Below are positions 63,908 to 64,000 of a stretch of DNA of 64,000 nucleotides, piece after piece. The number at the start of each line of letters is the position of its first letter. Positions within the stretch are counted from its first letter, which is position 1. Position numbers and translations under genes: made by a program. Under the pieces are notes generated by a model that ran no database searches, was not told where the DNA came from, and saw nothing but the letters and a program-made list of their open reading frames with translations. The DNA comes from Brachycybe producta (lineage: Eukaryota > Arthropoda > Diplopoda > Playtdesmida > Andrognathidae). The stretch is from the NCBI GenBank assembly GCA_036925085.1, contig JAUPFP010000026.1, forward strand, positions 1,576,001 to 1,640,000, read 5' to 3'.

Positions 63908-64000
63908 AGGGAATTTCGGAGAAAATGTAAGGCCCAGGGCAAGGAATATTTTTGAGGCCCTTCAAACGGCGTCAATTTCCTTCAATTCTTTCTGGTGTCG
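63908..64000. mobile_element. hAT-like element end running off the window
   Basis: Matches the inverted right end of 38340-38790 (CAGGGAATTTCGGAGAAAAT, TTTTTGAGGCCCTTCAAA). The rest lies beyond the window. Confidence 0.55.

Overview
This is eukaryotic DNA from an AT-rich invertebrate animal genome. Genes are split by GT-AG introns of about 60 bases to 34 kb, and much of the remainder is decayed transposable elements. A degenerate (AACCT)n array, the complement of the arthropod telomere unit TTAGG, weakly suggests an arthropod; nothing else fixes the species.

I could assemble three conserved host genes exon by exon. (1) A SCHIP1 (schwannomin-interacting protein 1) homologue on + strand, 10891-21870, entering the window already inside its coding region. 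(2) POLD3, the p66 subunit of DNA polymerase delta, on - strand, 41994 down to 36245: nine exons in consistent phase encoding 370 residues and ending in a PCNA-binding box. (3) NABP/SOSS-B (hSSB1-type single-stranded-DNA-binding protein) on + strand, 42862-59961: six exons in consistent phase encoding 206 residues. SCHIP1 and POLD3 are tail to tail, about 14.4 kb apart. POLD3 and NABP are head to head, with 867 bases between start codons, so two genome-maintenance genes probably share a divergent promoter. Two foldback elements occupy roughly 600 bases of that promoter.

Layout: 1-2160 has a chain of hairpins and an inverted LINE fragment. 4260-7160 is an unrecognised GC-richer block of broken ORFs with another hairpin run. 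7460-10890 holds foldback elements and a pogo-like MITE. 10891-21870 is SCHIP1 with foldback and hAT-like insertions. 22440-30300 is convergent intergenic sequence with MITEs, two hAT-like elements and a mariner trace. 30540-35510 is a LINE with gag, endonuclease, RT and RNase H. 36245-41994 is POLD3. 42060-42690 is the promoter with MITEs. 42862-59961 is NABP, whose introns hold a nearly intact CR1/Jockey-like LINE (46040-49040), a Ty3/gypsy relic, hAT-like elements, a mariner-derived foldback and the telomere-like array. 59962-64000 is intergenic with small hairpins and MITEs.

The most informative non-gene features are a TTAA-flanked foldback family present seven times, a small palindromic MITE family carrying GC boxes, a cAMP-response-element palindrome and a TATA-like motif (one copy lies in the POLD3/NABP promoter), three hairpin chains, and the telomere-like array between inverted 18-mer arms. 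I do not see a convincing new multi-gene system.
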